NCBI GenBank assembly: GCA_029961685.1
Contig: JARWKL010000001.1
Span: 26,734,295-26,798,294, forward strand
DNA length: 64,000 nucleotides
From: Aristolochia californica
Taxonomy: Eukaryota > Streptophyta > Magnoliopsida > Piperales > Aristolochiaceae
Reading direction: 5' to 3'
Under the pieces are notes generated by a model. The model did no database searches and was not told the DNA's origin. It saw nothing but the letters and a program-made list of their open reading frames with translations. Below, in pieces: positions 40,664 through 54,378 of this stretch; the first letter of the stretch is position 1; the number at the start of each line of letters is the position of its first letter. The translations under genes and the position numbers were made by a program.

Positions 40664-42002
40664 GGATCCAAAGGTGATTTGCATCTTTAACATGTTTAAA
40701 ACATGCATATCCATTTTTAAAGCATGTGTGGAGGAAATCTCTTTCCTAAAAAATTCCAAGCTGTTTGGGTTGAACTAGCGGAATTTCCCAAACTTGGACA
40801 ACAAAACTTTTGTCTTCATTTGTGGTGTGTGAATAAATTTTCTTAACTTACATTTGTTATTTTTTTCAATTTTTTTCCATACATGAACTATATAATTTTC
40901 ATTTTGTAGTGATCTATTTGCCTTTTTGGTTTACATGATGAAGGGAGAGCGAAAACTCAAAGTTTTGATTTATGAAAAAAGTATATATCTAAAATGAAAA
41001 TGCACAGTGCACAAATGTTGAGCGAGATAATTCCAAAGAGTTTCTATAATTTTTAGGGATTGTAAGCTCTTCTTAGTTTTTATATATCAGGTTTTGCAAT
41101 CGTAGGGAAAAAGGGGGAGGCAGGGATTTTTAACTGAGTCTTGACTCCCAATCCATATGTCATTTATTAGGTTAATATAGCCCGTTACGCATGATAAATC
41201 ACTTTACAATCATCCATGATCGTTGGGTCAGCTTTTTGTAGATGGGCAAAATAAAGGCTTTTGGTAAATATCCACCGCACGTTCAGTTGAGAATTTAATG
41301 AGCGTTTGATTATTCTCTTCAAAAGCTTTGGATCCATAGGTGATTTGCATCTTTAACATGTTTAAAACATGCATATCCATTTTTAAAGCATGTGTGGACG
41401 AAATTTCTTTCCTATAAAATTCCAAGTTGTTGCGGTTGAAGTAGTGGAATTTCCCAAACTTGGATAACAAAACTTTTGTGTTCATTTGTGGTGTGTGAAT
41501 AAATTTTCTTTACTAACAATTGTTATTGTTTTAAATTTTTTCCGTACTTGAACTCCAAAATTTTCATTTTGTAGTGATCTATTTGCCTTTTTGGTTTACG
41601 GGATGAAGGGAGAACGAAAACTCAAAGTTTTGTTTTAAGAAAAAAGAGTGCATGTAGAATGGAAATGCACAATCCACAAATGTAGAGAGAGATAATTCCA
41701 AAGAGTTTCTGTAATTTTTAGGGATTGTAAGCTCTTCTTAGTTTTTATATTATCAGGTTTTGCAATCATCGTGAATAAGGGGGAGGTAGGGTTTTTTAAC
41801 TGAGTCTGGACTCCCAATCCATAAGTCATTTCTTAGGGTAATATAGCCCGTTACGCATAATAAATCACATTACAAACATCCAAGATCATTGGGTCAACTT
41901 TTTGTATATGGGCAAAATAATGGCTTGTTTGACTCGGGTAAATATCCACGACATGTTCAGTTGAGAATTTAATGAGCGTTTGTTATTCTCTTCAAAAGCT
42001 TT
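35965..42002 (+). repeat. Dimeric higher-order repeat, ~1340-bp period
   Basis: Two monomer variants alternate. Variant P, at 36639, 37979, 39325 and 40664 (with a close relative at 35965), has AAAACCTTTGGATCCAAAGG, TTCCTAAAAAATTCC and usually TTTTTAGAGCATG. Variant Q, at 37305, 39991 and 41330, has AAATAAAGGCTTTTGGTAAA, a 7-bp shortening of the TGTTTGACTCGGG block that makes the step 666 bp, plus GTTGCGGTTGA. The position at 38652 should be Q but carries an ordinary class A monomer, so the order is P Q P a P Q P Q. Repeat-to-repeat steps are 1340, 1346 and 1339 bp. Copies are nearly identical, so this is the most recently homogenised part of the first two thirds of the window. Confidence 0.88.
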
Positions 42003-43009
42003 GGATCCATAGGTTATTTGCATTTTTAACATGTTTAAAACATGCATATCCATTTTTAAACCATGTGTGGAGGAAATCTCTTCCCTATAAAATTCCAAGC
42101 TGTTGGGGTTGAACTAGTGGAATTTCCAAAACTTGGACAACAAAACTTTTGTGTTCATTTGTGGTGTGTGAATAAATTTTCTTCACTTAAATTTTTTATT
42201 GTTTTAAATTTTTTTCCGTACTTGAACTCCAAAATTTTCATTTTGTTGTGATCTAGTTGCCTTTTTGGTTTACGGGATGAAGGGAGAGCGAAAACTCAAA
42301 GTTTTTTTTTAAGAAAAAAGAGTACATGTAGAATGGAAAAGCACAATGCACAAATGTAGAGTGAGATTATTCCAAAGAGTTTCTGTAATTTTTAGTAATT
42401 GTAAGCTCTTCATAGTTTTTATATATCAGGTTTTGCAATCGTCGGCAAAAAGGGGGAGGTAGGGTTTCTTAACTGAGTCTTGACTCCCAATCCATAAGTC
42501 ATTTCTTAGGGTTCTATAGCCTGTTACGCATGATTAAATACTTTACAATCATCCATGATCGTTGGGTCAGCTTTTTGTAGATGGGCAAAATAATGGCTTG
42601 TTTGACTCGGGCAAATATCCACCGCACGTTCAGTTGAGAATTTAATGAGCGTTTGTTATTCTCTTCAAAAGCTTTGGATCCATAGGTTATTGCATCTTTA
42701 ACATGTTTAAAACATGAATATCCATTTTTAAAGCATGTGTGGAGGAAATCTCTTTCTTATAAAATTCCAAGATGTTTGGGTTGAACTAGTGAAATTTCCC
42801 AAACTTGGACAACAAAACTTTTGTGTTCATTTGTGGCCTGTGAATAAATTTTCTTTACTTACATTTGTTATTGTTTTAAATTTTTTCTGTACATGAACTC
42901 CAAAATTTTCATTTTGTTGTGATCTATTTGCCTTTTTCGTTTAGGGGATGAAGGGAGAGCGAAAAGTCAATGTTTTGTTTTAAGAAAAAAGAGTACATGT
43001 AGAATGGAA

Positions 43010-44692
43010 ATGCACAATGCACAAATGTAGAGCGAGATAATTCCAAGAGTTTCAGTAATTTTTAGGGATTGTAAGCTCTTCTTAGTTTTTATATATCAGG
43101 TTTTGCGATCGTCCGAAAAAAGTGGGAGGCAGGGATTTTTAACTGAGTCTTTACTCCCAATCCATAAGTCTTTTTTGAGGGTAATATAGCCCGTTACGCA
43201 TGATAAATCACTTTACAATCATCCATGATCGTTGGGTCAGCTTTTTGTAGATGGGCAAAATAATGGCTTGTTTGACTCAGGTAAATATCCCACCGCACGT
43301 TCACTTGAGAATTTAATGAGCGTTTCTTATTCTCTTCAAAACTATGGATCCATCGGTGATTTGCATCTTTATCATGTTTAAAACATGCAAATCCATTTTT
43401 CAAGCATGTGTGGAAGAAATCTCTTTCTTATAAAATTCCAAGCTGTTGGGGTTGAACTAGTGGCATTTCCCAAACTTGGACAAAAAAACTTTTGTGTTCA
43501 TTTTTGGTGTGTGAATAAATTTTATTTACTTACATTTGTTACTGTTTTAAATTTTTTTCATACATGATCTCTAAAATTTTCATTTTGTAGTGATCTATTA
43601 GCCTTTTCGGTGTACAGGATGAAGGGAGAGCGAAAAATCACAGTGTTGATTTATGAAAAAAGTGTACATCTGAAATGAAAATGCACAGTGCACAAATGTA
43701 GAGCGAGAAAATACAAAAGAGTTTCTGTAATTTTTAGGGATTGTAAGCTCTTCTTAGTTTTGATATATCAAGTTTTGCAATCGTCGGGAAAAAGTGGCAG
43801 GCAGGGATTTTTAACTAAGTCTTGACTCCCAATCCATAAGTCATTTCTTAGGGTAATATAGCCCGTTACGCATGATAAATCAATTTACAATCATCCATGA
43901 TCGTTGGGTAAGCTTGTTTTAGATGGGCAAAATAATGGCTTGTTTGACTCGAGAAAATATCCCACCGCACATTCAGTTGAGAATTTAATGAGCATTTGTT
44001 ATTCTCTTCAAAAGTATTGGGTCCATAGGTGATTTGCATCTTTAACATGTTTAAAACATGTAAATCCATTTTTTATGCATGTGTGGAGGAAATCTCTTTC
44101 TTATTAAATTCCAAGCTATTGGGGTTGAACTAGTGGAATTTCCCAAACTTGGAAAAAAAAACTTTTGTGTTCATTTGTGGTGTGTGAATAAATTTTCTTT
44201 ACTTACATTTGTTATTTTTTAAAATTTTTTTCCGTACATGAACTCTAAAATTTTCATTTTGTAGTGATCTATTTGCCTTTTCGGTTTACGGGATGAAGGG
44301 AGAGCGAGAACTCAAAGTTTTGTTTTCAGAAAAAAGTGTACTTGTAGAATGGAAATGCACAATGCACAAATGTAGAGAGAGATAATTCCAAAGAGTTTCT
44401 GTAATTTTTAGGGATTGTAAGCTCTTCTTTGTTTTTATATATCAGGTTTTGCAATCGTCGGGAAAAAGGGAGCGGCAAGGATTTTTAACTGAGTCTTCAC
44501 TCCCAATCCACAAGTCATTTCTTAGGGTAATATAGCCCGTTACGCATGATAAATCACTTTACAATCATCCATGATCGTTGGGTCAGCTTTTTGTAGATGG
44601 GCAAAATAATGGCTTGTTTGACTCAGGTAAATATCCCACCGCACGTTCAGTTGAGAATTTAATGAGCGTTTGTTATTCTCTTCAAAAGCTTT
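43010..44692 (+). repeat. 8/9-monomer duplication, copy 1
   Basis: The monomer at 43346 shares AATTCCAAGAGTTTC, AAAAAGTGGGAGG, AAAACTATGGATCCATCGG and GTGTGGAAGAAATC-type variants with the one at 49395, at an offset of 6049 bp (nine monomers). The monomer at 44693 shares GAGCGAGAACTC, GTACTTGTAGAATGG and GGCTCC variants with that at 50068, at an offset of 5375 bp (eight monomers). The monomer at 44019 lies between and is the one extra. Confidence 0.72.
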
Positions 44693-47600
44693 GGCTCCAT
44701 TGGTGATTTGCATCTTTAACATGTTTGAAACATGCAAATCCATTTTTTATGCATGTGTGGTGGAAATCTCTTTCTTATAAAATTCCAAGCTGTTGGGGTT
44801 CAACTAGTGGAATTTCGCAAACTTCGACAAAAAAAACTTTTGTGTTCATTTGTGGTGTGTAAATAAAATTTCTTTACTTACATTTGTTATTTTTTTAATT
44901 TTTTTTCCGTACTTGAACTCTTAAATTTTCATTTTGTAGTGATCTATTTGCCTTTTCGGTTTACGGGATGAAGGGAGAGCGAAAACTCAAAGTTTTGATT
45001 TATGAAAAAAGTGTACATCTAAAATGAAAATGCACAGTGCACAAATTTAGAGAGAGATAATTCCAAAGAGTTTCTGTAATTTTTTGGGATTGTAAGCTCT
45101 TCTTAGTTTTTATATATCAGGTTTTGCAATCGTCAGGAAAAAGGGGGAGGCAGGGATTTTTAACTGAGTCTTGACCCCCAAATCCGTAAGCCATTTCTTA
45201 GGGTAATATAGCCCGTTACGAATGATAAATCACTTTACAATTATCCTTGTTCGTTGGGTCAGCTTTTTGTAGATGGGCAAAATAAAGGCTTGTTTGACTC
45301 GGGTAAATATCCCACCGCACGTTTAGTTGAGAATTTAATGAGCGTTTGTTATTCTCTTCAAAAGCTTTGGCTCCATAGGTGATTTGCATCTTTAACATGT
45401 TTGAAACTTGCAAATCCATTTTTTATGCATGTGTGGAGGAAATCTCTTTCTTATAAAATTCCAAGCTGTTGGGGTTGAACTAGTGGAATTTCCCAAACTT
45501 GGACAAAAAAACTTTTGTGTTCATTTGTGGTGTGTGAAAAAATTTTCTTTACTTACATTTGTTATTGTTTTAAATTTTTTTCCGTACATGAACTCTAAAA
45601 TTTTCATTTTGTACTGATTTATTTGCCTTTTTGGTTTACGTGATGAAGGGAGAGCGAAAAGTCAAAGTTTTGATTTATGAAAAAAGTGTACATCTAAAAT
45701 GAAAATGCACAGTGCAGAAATGTAGAGCGCGATAATTCCAAAGAGTTTCTATAATTTTTTAGGATTGTAAGCACTTCTTAGTTTTTATATATCAGGTTTT
45801 GCAATCGTTGGGAAAAAGGGGGAGGCAGGGATTTTTAACTGAGTCTTGACTCCCAATCCATAAGTCATTTCTTAGGGTAATATAGCCCGGTACGCATGAT
45901 AAATCACTTTACAATCATCCATGATCGTTGGGTCAGCTTTTTGTAGATGGGCAAAATAATGGCTTGTTTGACTCGGGTAAATATCCACTGAAGTTCAGTT
46001 GAGAATTTAATGAGCGTTTGTTATTCTGTTTAAAAGCTTTGGATCGATCGGTGATTTGCATCATTAACATGTTTAAAACATGCATATCCATTTTGAAAGC
46101 ATGTGTGGAGGAAATATCTTTCCTATAAAATTCCAAGCTGGTTGGGTTGAACTAGTGGAATTTCTCAAACTTGGACAACAAAACTTTTGTGTTCATTTGT
46201 GGTGTGTGAATAAATTTTCTTTACATACATTTGTTATTGTTTTAAATTTTTTGCGTACTTCAACTCCAAAATTTTCATTTTGTTGTGATCTATTTGCCTT
46301 TTTGGTTTACGGGATGAAGGGAGAGCGAAAACTCAAATTTTTGTTTTAAGAAAAAAGAGAACATGTAGAATGCAAATGCTCAATGCACAAATGTAGAGAG
46401 AGATAATACCAAAGAGTTTCTGAAATTTTTAGGGATTGTAAGCTCTTCTTAGTTTTTATATACCAGGTTTTGCAATCGTCAGGAAAAAGTGGGAGGCAGG
46501 GATTTTTAACTGAGTCTTGACTGCCAATCCATAAGTCATTTCTTTGGGTAATATAGCCCGTTACGCATGATAAATCACTTTACAATCATCCATGATCGTT
46601 GGGTCAGCTTTTTGTAGATGGGCAAAATAATGGCTTGTTTGACTCGGGTAAATATCCACCGCACGGTCAGTTGAGAATATAATGAGCGTTTGTTATTCTC
46701 TTCAAAACCTTTGGATCCATAGGTTATTTGCATTTTTAACATGTTTAAAACATGCATATCCTTTTTAAAGCATGTGTGGAGGAAATCTCTTTCCTGTAAA
46801 ATTCCAAGCTGTTGGGGTTGAACTAGTGGAATTTCCCAAACCTGGCCAGCAAAACTTTTGTGTTCATTTGTGGTGTGTGAATAAATTTTCTTTACTTACA
46901 ATTGTTATTGTTTTAAATTTTTTTCGTACTTGAACTCCAAAATTTTCATTTTATTTTGATCTATTTCCCTTTTTGGTTTACGGGATGAAGGGAGAGCGAA
47001 AACTCAAAGTTTTGTTTCAAGAAAAAAGAGTACATGTAGAATGAAAATGCACAATGCACAAATGTAGAGAGAGATAATTCCAAAGAATTTCTGTAATTTT
47101 TAGGGATTGTAAGCTCTTCTTAGTTTTTAAATATTAGGTTTTGCAATCGTCGGGAAAATGCGGGAGGCAGGGATTTTTAACTGAGTCTTGACTCCCTTTC
47201 CATAAGTCATTTCTTAGAGTAATATAGCCCGTTACGCATGATAAATCAATTTACAATCATCCATGATCGTTGGGGAAGGTTTTTTTAGATGGGCAAAATA
47301 ATGGCTTGTTTGACTCGAGAAAATATCCCACCGCACGTGCAGTTGAGAATTTAATGAGCGTTTCTTATTCTCTTCAAAAGCTTTGGATCCATAGGTGATT
47401 TGCATCTTTAACATGTTTAAAACATGCAAATTAATTTTTTAAGCATGTGTGGAGGAAATCTCTTTCTTATAAAATTCCAAGCTGTTGGGATTGAACTAGT
47501 GGAATTTCCCAAACTTGGACAAAAAAACTTTTGTGTTCATTTGTGGTGTGTGAATAAATTTTCTTTACTTATATTTGTTATTGTTTTAAATTTTTTTCCG

Positions 47601-48058
47601 TACATAAACTCTAAAATTTTCATTTTGTAGTGATCTATTTGCCTTTTTGGTTTACGGGATGAAGGGAGAGCGAAAACTCAAAGTTTTGATTTATGAAAAA
47701 GGTGTACATCTAGAATGAAAATTCACAGTGCACAAATTTAGAGAGAGATAATTCCAAAGAGTGTCAGTAATTTTTATGGATTGTATGCCCTTCTTAGCTT
47801 TTATATAACAGGTTTTGCAATCGTCGGGAAAAAGGGGGAGGCAGGGATTTTTAACTGAGTCTTGACTCCCAATCCATAAGTCGTTTCTTAGGGTAATAGA
47901 GCCTGTTATGCATGATAAATCAATTTACAATTATGCATGATCGTTGGGTCAGCTTTTTGTAAATGGGCAAAATAATGGATTGTTTGACTCGGGAAAATAT
48001 CCCATCGCACGTTCAGTTGAGAATTTAATGAGAGTTTGTTATTCTCTTCAAAAGCTTT

Positions 48059-48725
48059 GGATCCATAGGTGATTTGCATCTTTAACAAGTTTAAAACATG
48101 CAAATCCATTTTTTAAGCATGTGTGGAGGAAATCTCTTCCTCATAAAATTCCAAGCTGTTGGGGTTGAACTAGTGGAATTTCCCAAACTTGGACAAAAAA
48201 ACTTTTGTGTTCATTTGTGGTGTGTGAATAAATTTTCTTTACTTACATTTGTTATTGTTTTAAAATTTTTTCCGTACATGAACTCTAAAATTTTCATTTT
48301 GTAGTGATCTATTTGCCTTTTCGGTTTACGGGATGAAGGTAGAGCGAAAACTCAAGGTTTTGATTTATGAAAAAAGTGTACATCTAAAATGAAAATACAC
48401 AGTGCAAAAATTTAGAGAGAGATAATTCCAAAGAGTTTCTGTAATTTTTAGGGATTGTAAGCTCTTTTTAGTTTTTATATATCAGGTTTTGCAATCGTCG
48501 GGAAAAAGGGGGAGGCAGGGATTTTTAAGTGAGTCTTGACTCCCAATCCATAAGTCATTTCTTAGGGTAATAAAGCCCGTTACGCTTTCACTTTACAATC
48601 ATCCATGATCGTTGGGTCAGCTTTTTGTAGATGGGCAAAATAATGGCTTGTTTGACTCGGGTAAATATCCACCGCATGTTCAGTTGAGAATTTAATGAGC
48701 GTTTGTTATTCTCTTCAAAAGCTTT
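48059..48725 (+). repeat. Reference class B monomer (667 bp)
   Basis: A representative class B copy. Class B markers are CATGCAAATCC followed by TTTTTTAAGCATG, TTCTCATAAAATTCC (usually TTCTTATAAAATTCC), GGACAAAAAAAC, CATGAACTCTAAAATTTTC, CATTTTGTAGTGATC and GTGTACATCTAAAATG. It is 5-6 bp short because ACGCATGATAAATCAC has become ACGCTTTCAC near 48583-48592. The markers are usually inherited together, but mosaics occur. Confidence 0.82.
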
Positions 48726-49059
48726 GGATCCATCCGTGATTTGCATTTTTACATGTTTAAAACATGCATATCCATTTTGAAAGCATGTGTGGAGGAAATC
48801 TCTTTCCAGTAAAATTCCAAGCTGTTGGGGTTGAACTAGTGGAATTTCCCAAACTTGGACATCGAAACTTTTGTGTTCATTTGTGGTGTGTGAATAAATT
48901 TTTTTACTTACATTTGTTATTGTTTTAAATTTTTTCCGTACTTGAACTCCAAAATTTTCATTTTGTTGTGATCTATTTGCCTTTTTCGTTTACGGGATGA
49001 AGGGAGAGCGAAAACTCAAAGTTTTGTTTTAAGAAAAAAGAGTACATGTAGAATGGAAA

Positions 49060-50120
49060 TTCACAATGCACAAATGTAGAGCGAGATAATTCCAAGAGTT
49101 TCTGTAATTTTTAGGGATTATAAGCTCTTCTTAGTTTTTATATATCAGGTTTTGCAATCGTCGGGAAAAAGTGGGAGGCAGGGATTTTTAACTGAGTCTT
49201 GACTCCCAATCCATAAGTCTTTTCTTAGGGTAATATAGCCCGTTACGCATGATAAATCACTTTACAATCATCCATGATCGTTGGGTCAGCTTTTTGTAGA
49301 TGGGCAAAATAATAGCATGTTTGACTCGGGTAAATATCCCACCGCACGTTCACTTGAGAATTTAATGAGCGTTTCTTTCTATCTTCAAAACTTTGGATCC
49401 ATCGGTGATTTGCATCTTTAACATGTTTAAAACATGCAAATGCTTTTTTTAAGCATGTGTGGAAGAAATCTCTTTCTTATAAAATTCCAAGTTGTTGGGG
49501 TTGAACTAGTGGAATTTCCCAAACATGGACAAAAAAACTTTTGGGTTCATTTGTGTTGTGTGAATAAATTTTCTTATCAGACATATGTTCTTTTTTTAAA
49601 TTTTTTTCGTACATGAACTCTAAAATTTTCATTTTGTAGTGATCTATTTGCCTTTTTGGTTTACGGGATGAAGGGAGAACGAGAACTCAAAGTTTTGTTT
49701 TAAGAAAAAAGGGTACTTGTAGAATGGAAATGCACAATGCACAAATGTAGAGAGAGATAATTCCAAAGAGTTTCTGTAATTTTTTGGGATTGTAAGCTCT
49801 TCTTTGTTTTTATATATTAGGTTTTGCAATTGTCGGGAAAAAGTCGGAGGCAGGGATTTTTAACTTAGTCTTGACTCCAAATCCATAAGTCATTTCTTAG
49901 GGTAATATAGCCCCTTACGCATGATAAATCACTTTACAATCATCCATGATTGTTGGGTCAGCTTTTTGTAGATGGGCAAAATAATGGCTTGTTTGACTCG
50001 GGTACATATCCCACCGCACATTCACTTGAGAATTTAATGAGCGTTTGTTATTCTCTTCAAAAGATTTGGCTCCATAGGTGATTTGAAACTTTAGCGTGTT
50101 TAAAACATGCAAATCCATTT
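49060..50120 (+). repeat. 8/9-monomer duplication, copy 2
   Basis: Partner of 43010-44692. The monomers at 49395 and 50068 are adjacent here, whereas their partners at 43346 and 44693 are separated by one further monomer. Confidence 0.72.
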
Positions 50121-51547
50121 TTTATGCATGGGTGGAGGAAATCTCTTTCTTATCAAATTCCAAGCTTTTGGGGTTGAACTAGTGGAATTTCCCATACTTT
50201 GACAAAAAAACTTTCGTGTTCATTTTTGGTGTGTGAATAAATTTTCTTTACTTACATTTGTTATTGTTTTAAATTTTTTTCCGTAAATGAACTCTAAGAC
50301 TTTTATTTTGTACTGATCTATTTGCCTTTTTGGTTTACGTGATGAAGGGAGAGCAAAAACTCAAAGTTTTCATTTATGAAAAAAGTGTACATCTAAAATG
50401 AAAATGCACAGTGCACAAATGTAGAGCGAGATAATTCCAAAGAGTTTCTGTACTTTTAAGGGATTGTAAGCTCTTCTTAGTTTTTATATATCAGGTTTTG
50501 TAATCGTCGGGAAAAAGGGGGAGGCAGGGATTTTTAACTGAGTCTTGACTCCCAATCCATTAGTCATTTCTTAGGGTAATATAGCCTATTACACATGATA
50601 AATTTTTTTACAATCATCCATGATCATTGGGTAAGCTTTTTGTAGATGGGCAAAATAATGGCTTGTTTGACTCGGGAAAATATCCCACCGCACATTCAGT
50701 TGGGAATTTAATGAGCGTTTGTTATTCTCTTAAAAAGCTTTGGATCCATAGGTGATTTGCATCTTTAACATGTTTAAAACATGCAAATCCATTTTTTAAG
50801 CATGTGTGGAGGAAATCTCATTCTTATAAAATTCCAAGCTGTTGGGGTTGAACTAGTGGAATTTCCCAAACTTGGACAACAAAACTTTTGTGTTCATTTG
50901 TGGTGTGTGAATAAATTTTCTTTACTTACATTTGTTATTGTTTTAAATTTTTTCCGCACTTGAACTCCAAAATTTTCATTTTGTTGTGATCTATTTGCCT
51001 TTTTCGTTTACGGCATGAAGGGAGAGCGAAAACTCAAAGTTTTCTTTTAAGAAAAAAGAGTACATGTAGAATGGAAATGCACAATGCACAAATGTAGTGC
51101 GAGATATATCCAAGAGTTTCTGTAATTTTTAGGGATTGTAAGCTCTTCTTAGTTTTTATATATCAGGTTTTACAATCGTTAGGAAAAAGGGGGAGGCAGG
51201 GATTTTTAACTAAGTCTTGAGTCCAAATCCATAAGTCATTTCTTAGGGTAATATAGCTCGTTACGCATGATAAATCACTTTACAATCATCCATGATCGTT
51301 GGGTCAGCTTTTTGTAGATGGGCAAAATAATGGCTTGTTTGACTCGGGTAAATATCCCACCGCACGTTCACTTGAGAAGTTAATGAGCGTTTGTTATTAT
51401 CTTCAAATGCTTAGGCTCCATAGGTGATTTGCAACTTTAACATGTTTAAAACATGCAAATCCATTTTTTATGCATGGGTGGAGGAAATCTCTTTCTTATA
51501 AAATTCCAAGCTGTTGGGGTTGAACTAGTGGAATTTCCCAAACTTGG

Positions 51548-51570
51548 ACAAAAAAACTTGGTGTGTGAAT
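51548..51570 (+). repeat. 14-bp deletion (659-bp step)
   Basis: GGACAAAAAAACTT is joined directly to GGTGTGTGAATAAA. The normal TTGTGTTCATTTGT between them is missing. Confidence 0.82.
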
Positions 51571-52740
51571 AAATTTTCTTTACTAACATTTGTTATTGTT
51601 TTAAATTTTTTTTCCGTACATGAACTCTAAAATATTCATTTTGTACTGATCTATTTGCCTTTTTGGTTTACGTGATGAAGGGAGAGCGAAAACTCAAAGT
51701 TTTGATTTATGAAAAAAGTGTACAACTAAAATGAAAATGCACAGTGCACAAATGTAGAGCGAGATAATTCCAAAGAGTTTCTATAATTTATAGGGATCGT
51801 AAGCTCTTCTCAGTTTTTATATATAAGGTTTTGCAATCGTCGGGAAAAAGGGGGAGGCAAGGATTTTGAACTGAGTCTTGACTCCCAATCCACAAGTCAT
51901 TTCTTAGGGTAATATAGCCCGTTACGCATGATAAATCACTTTACAATCATCCATGATCGTGGGTCAGATTTTTGTAGATGGGCAAAATAATGGTTTGTTT
52001 GACTCGGGTAAATATCCACCGCATGTTCAGTTGAGAATTTAATGAGCGTTTGTTATTCTCTTAAAAAGCTTTGGATCCATAGGTGATTTGCATTTTTAAC
52101 ATGTTTAAAACATGCATATCCATTTTTAAAGCATGTGTGGAGGAAATCTCTTTCCTATAAAATTCCAAGCTATTGGGGTTGAACTAGTGGAATTTCCCAA
52201 ACTTGGACAACAAAACTTTTGTGTTCATTTCTGGTGTGTGAATAAATTTTCTTTACTTACATTTGTTATTGTTTTAAATTTTTTCCGTACTCGAACTCCA
52301 AAATTTTCATTTTGTTGTGATCTATTTTCCTATTTTGGTTTACGGGATGAAGGGAGAGCGAAAACTCAAAGTTTTGTTTTAAGAAAAAAGAGTACATATA
52401 GAATGGAAATGCACAATGCAAAAATGTAGAGCGAGATAATCCAAAAGAGTTTCTGTAATTTTTAGGGATTGTAAGCTCTTCTTAGTTTTTATATATCAGG
52501 TTTTGCAATCGTCGGGAAAAAGGGGGAGGCAGGGATTTTTAATTGAGTCTTGACTCCCAATCCATAAGTCATTTCTCAGGGTAATATAGCCCGTTACGCA
52601 TGATAAATCACTTTACAATCATCCATGATCGTTGGGTCAGGTTTTTGTAGATGGGCAAAATAATGGCTTGTTTGACTCGGGTAAATATCCCACCACACGT
52701 TCAGTTGAGAATTTAATGAGCGTTTATTATTCTCTTCAAA

Positions 52741-53935
52741 AGCTTTGGATCCATCGGTGATTTACATCGTTAACATGTTTGAACCATGCAAATCCATTTT
52801 TTAAGCATGTGTGGAGGAAATCTCTTTCTTACAAAATTCCAAGTTGTTGGGGTTGAACTAGTGGAATTTCGCAAAGTTGGACAAAAAAACTTTTGTGTTC
52901 ATTTGCGGCGTGTGAATAAATTTTCCTTACTTACATTTGTTATTGTTTTAAATTTTTTTTCCGTACATGAACTCTAAAATTTTCATTTTGTAGTGAACTA
53001 TTTGCGTTTTTGGTTTACGGATGAATGGAGAGCGAAAACTCAAAGTTTTGATTTATGAAAAATGTGTACATCTAAAATGAAAATGCACAGTGAACAAATG
53101 TAGAGCGAGATAATTCAAAATAGTTTCTGTAATTTTTAGGGATTGTAAGCTCTTCTTAGTTTTTATATATCAGGTTTTGCAATCGTTGGGAGAAAGGGGG
53201 AGGCAAGGATTTTTAACTGAGTCTTGACTCCCAATTCATAAGTCATTTCTTTGGGTAATATAGCCCGTTACGCATGATAAATCACTTTACAATCATCCAT
53301 GATCGTTGGGTCAGCTTTTTGTAGATGGGCAAAATCATGTCTTGTTTGACTCGGGTAAATATCCCACCGAACGTTCACTTGAGAATTTAATGAGCGTTTA
53401 TTATTCTCTTCAAAAGCTTTGGATCCATCGGTGATTTGCATCTTTAACATGTTTAAACCATGCAAATCCATTTTTTAAGCATGTGTGGAGGAAATCTCTT
53501 TCTTACAAAATTCCAAGTTGTTAGGGTTGAACTAGTGGAATTTCGCAAAGTTGGACAAAAAAACTTTTGTGTTCGTTTGTGGCGTGTGAATAAATTTTCC
53601 TTACTTACATTTGTTATTGTTTTAAATTTTTTTCCATACATGAACTCTAAAATTTTCATTTTGTAGTGAACTATTTGCGTTTTTGGTTTACGGATCAATG
53701 GAGAGCGAAAACTCAAAGTTTTGATTTATGAAAAAAGCGTACATCTAAAATGAAAATGCACAGTGAAAAAATGTAGAGCGAGATAATTCAAAATAGTTTC
53801 TGTAATTTTTAGGGATTGTAAGCTCTTCTTAGTTTTTATATATCAGGTTTGGCAATCGTTGGGAGAAAGGGGGAGGCAGGGATTTTTAACTGAGTCTTGA
53901 CTCCCAATCCATAAGTCATTTCTTTCGGTAATATA
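52741..53935 (+). repeat. Single-monomer tandem duplication (674-bp offset)
   Basis: About 520 bp starting near 52741 are nearly identical to the 520 bp starting near 53415. Shared rare variants are TTCTTACAAAATTCC, TTTCGCAAAGTTGG, a GGCGTGTG or GCGTGTG variant, ATTTTCCTTACTTAC, TTTACGGAT, AATTCAAAATAGTTTC and GTTGGGAGAAAGG. Confidence 0.85.
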
Positions 53936-54233
53936 GCCCGTTACGCATGATAAATCACTTTACAATCATCCATGATCGTTGGGTCAGCTTTTTGTAGATG
54001 GGCAAAATAATGGCTTGTTTGACTCGGGTAAATATCCCACCGCACGTTCACTTGAGAATTTAATGAGCGTTTATTATTCTCTTCAAAGGCTTTGGATCCA
54101 TCGGTGATTTGCATCTTTAACATGTTTAAAACATGCAAATCCATTTTTTAAGCATGTGTGGAGGAAATCTCATTCTTATAAAATTCCTAGCTGCTGGGGT
54201 TGAACTAGTGGAATTTCCCAAACTTGGACAAAA

Positions 54234-54378
54234 AAACTTTTGTTTTCATTTGTGGTTTGTGATTAAATTTTCATTACTTACATTTGTTATTGTTTTAATT
54301 TTTTTTCCATACATGAACTCTAAAATTTTCATTTTGTAGTGATCTATTTGCGTTTTTGGTTTCCGGGATAAATGGAGA
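54234..54378 (+). repeat. 145-bp conversion tract, copy 1
   Basis: The tract shares with 55581-55725 a set of variants not seen elsewhere: TTTTCATTTGTGGTTTGTG, GATTAAATTTTCATTAC, TTTCCATACATGAAC, TTGCGTTTTTGG and TTCCGGGATAAATGG. The offset is 1347 bp. Here it sits in a class B monomer. Confidence 0.8.

Larger units (their letters stand above)
40664..50741 (+). repeat. Array segment 5: monomers 61-75
   Basis: Landmarks are at 40664, 41330, 42003, 42676, 43346, 44019 (GGGTCC variant), 44693 and 45369 (both GGCTCC), 46041 (GGATCG), 46713, 47385, 48059, 48726, 49395 and 50068 (GGCTCC). Classes in order are A A A A B B B B A A B B A B B. The change from the A-rich to the B-rich part of the window falls at about 43.3 kb. 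Confidence 0.95.
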
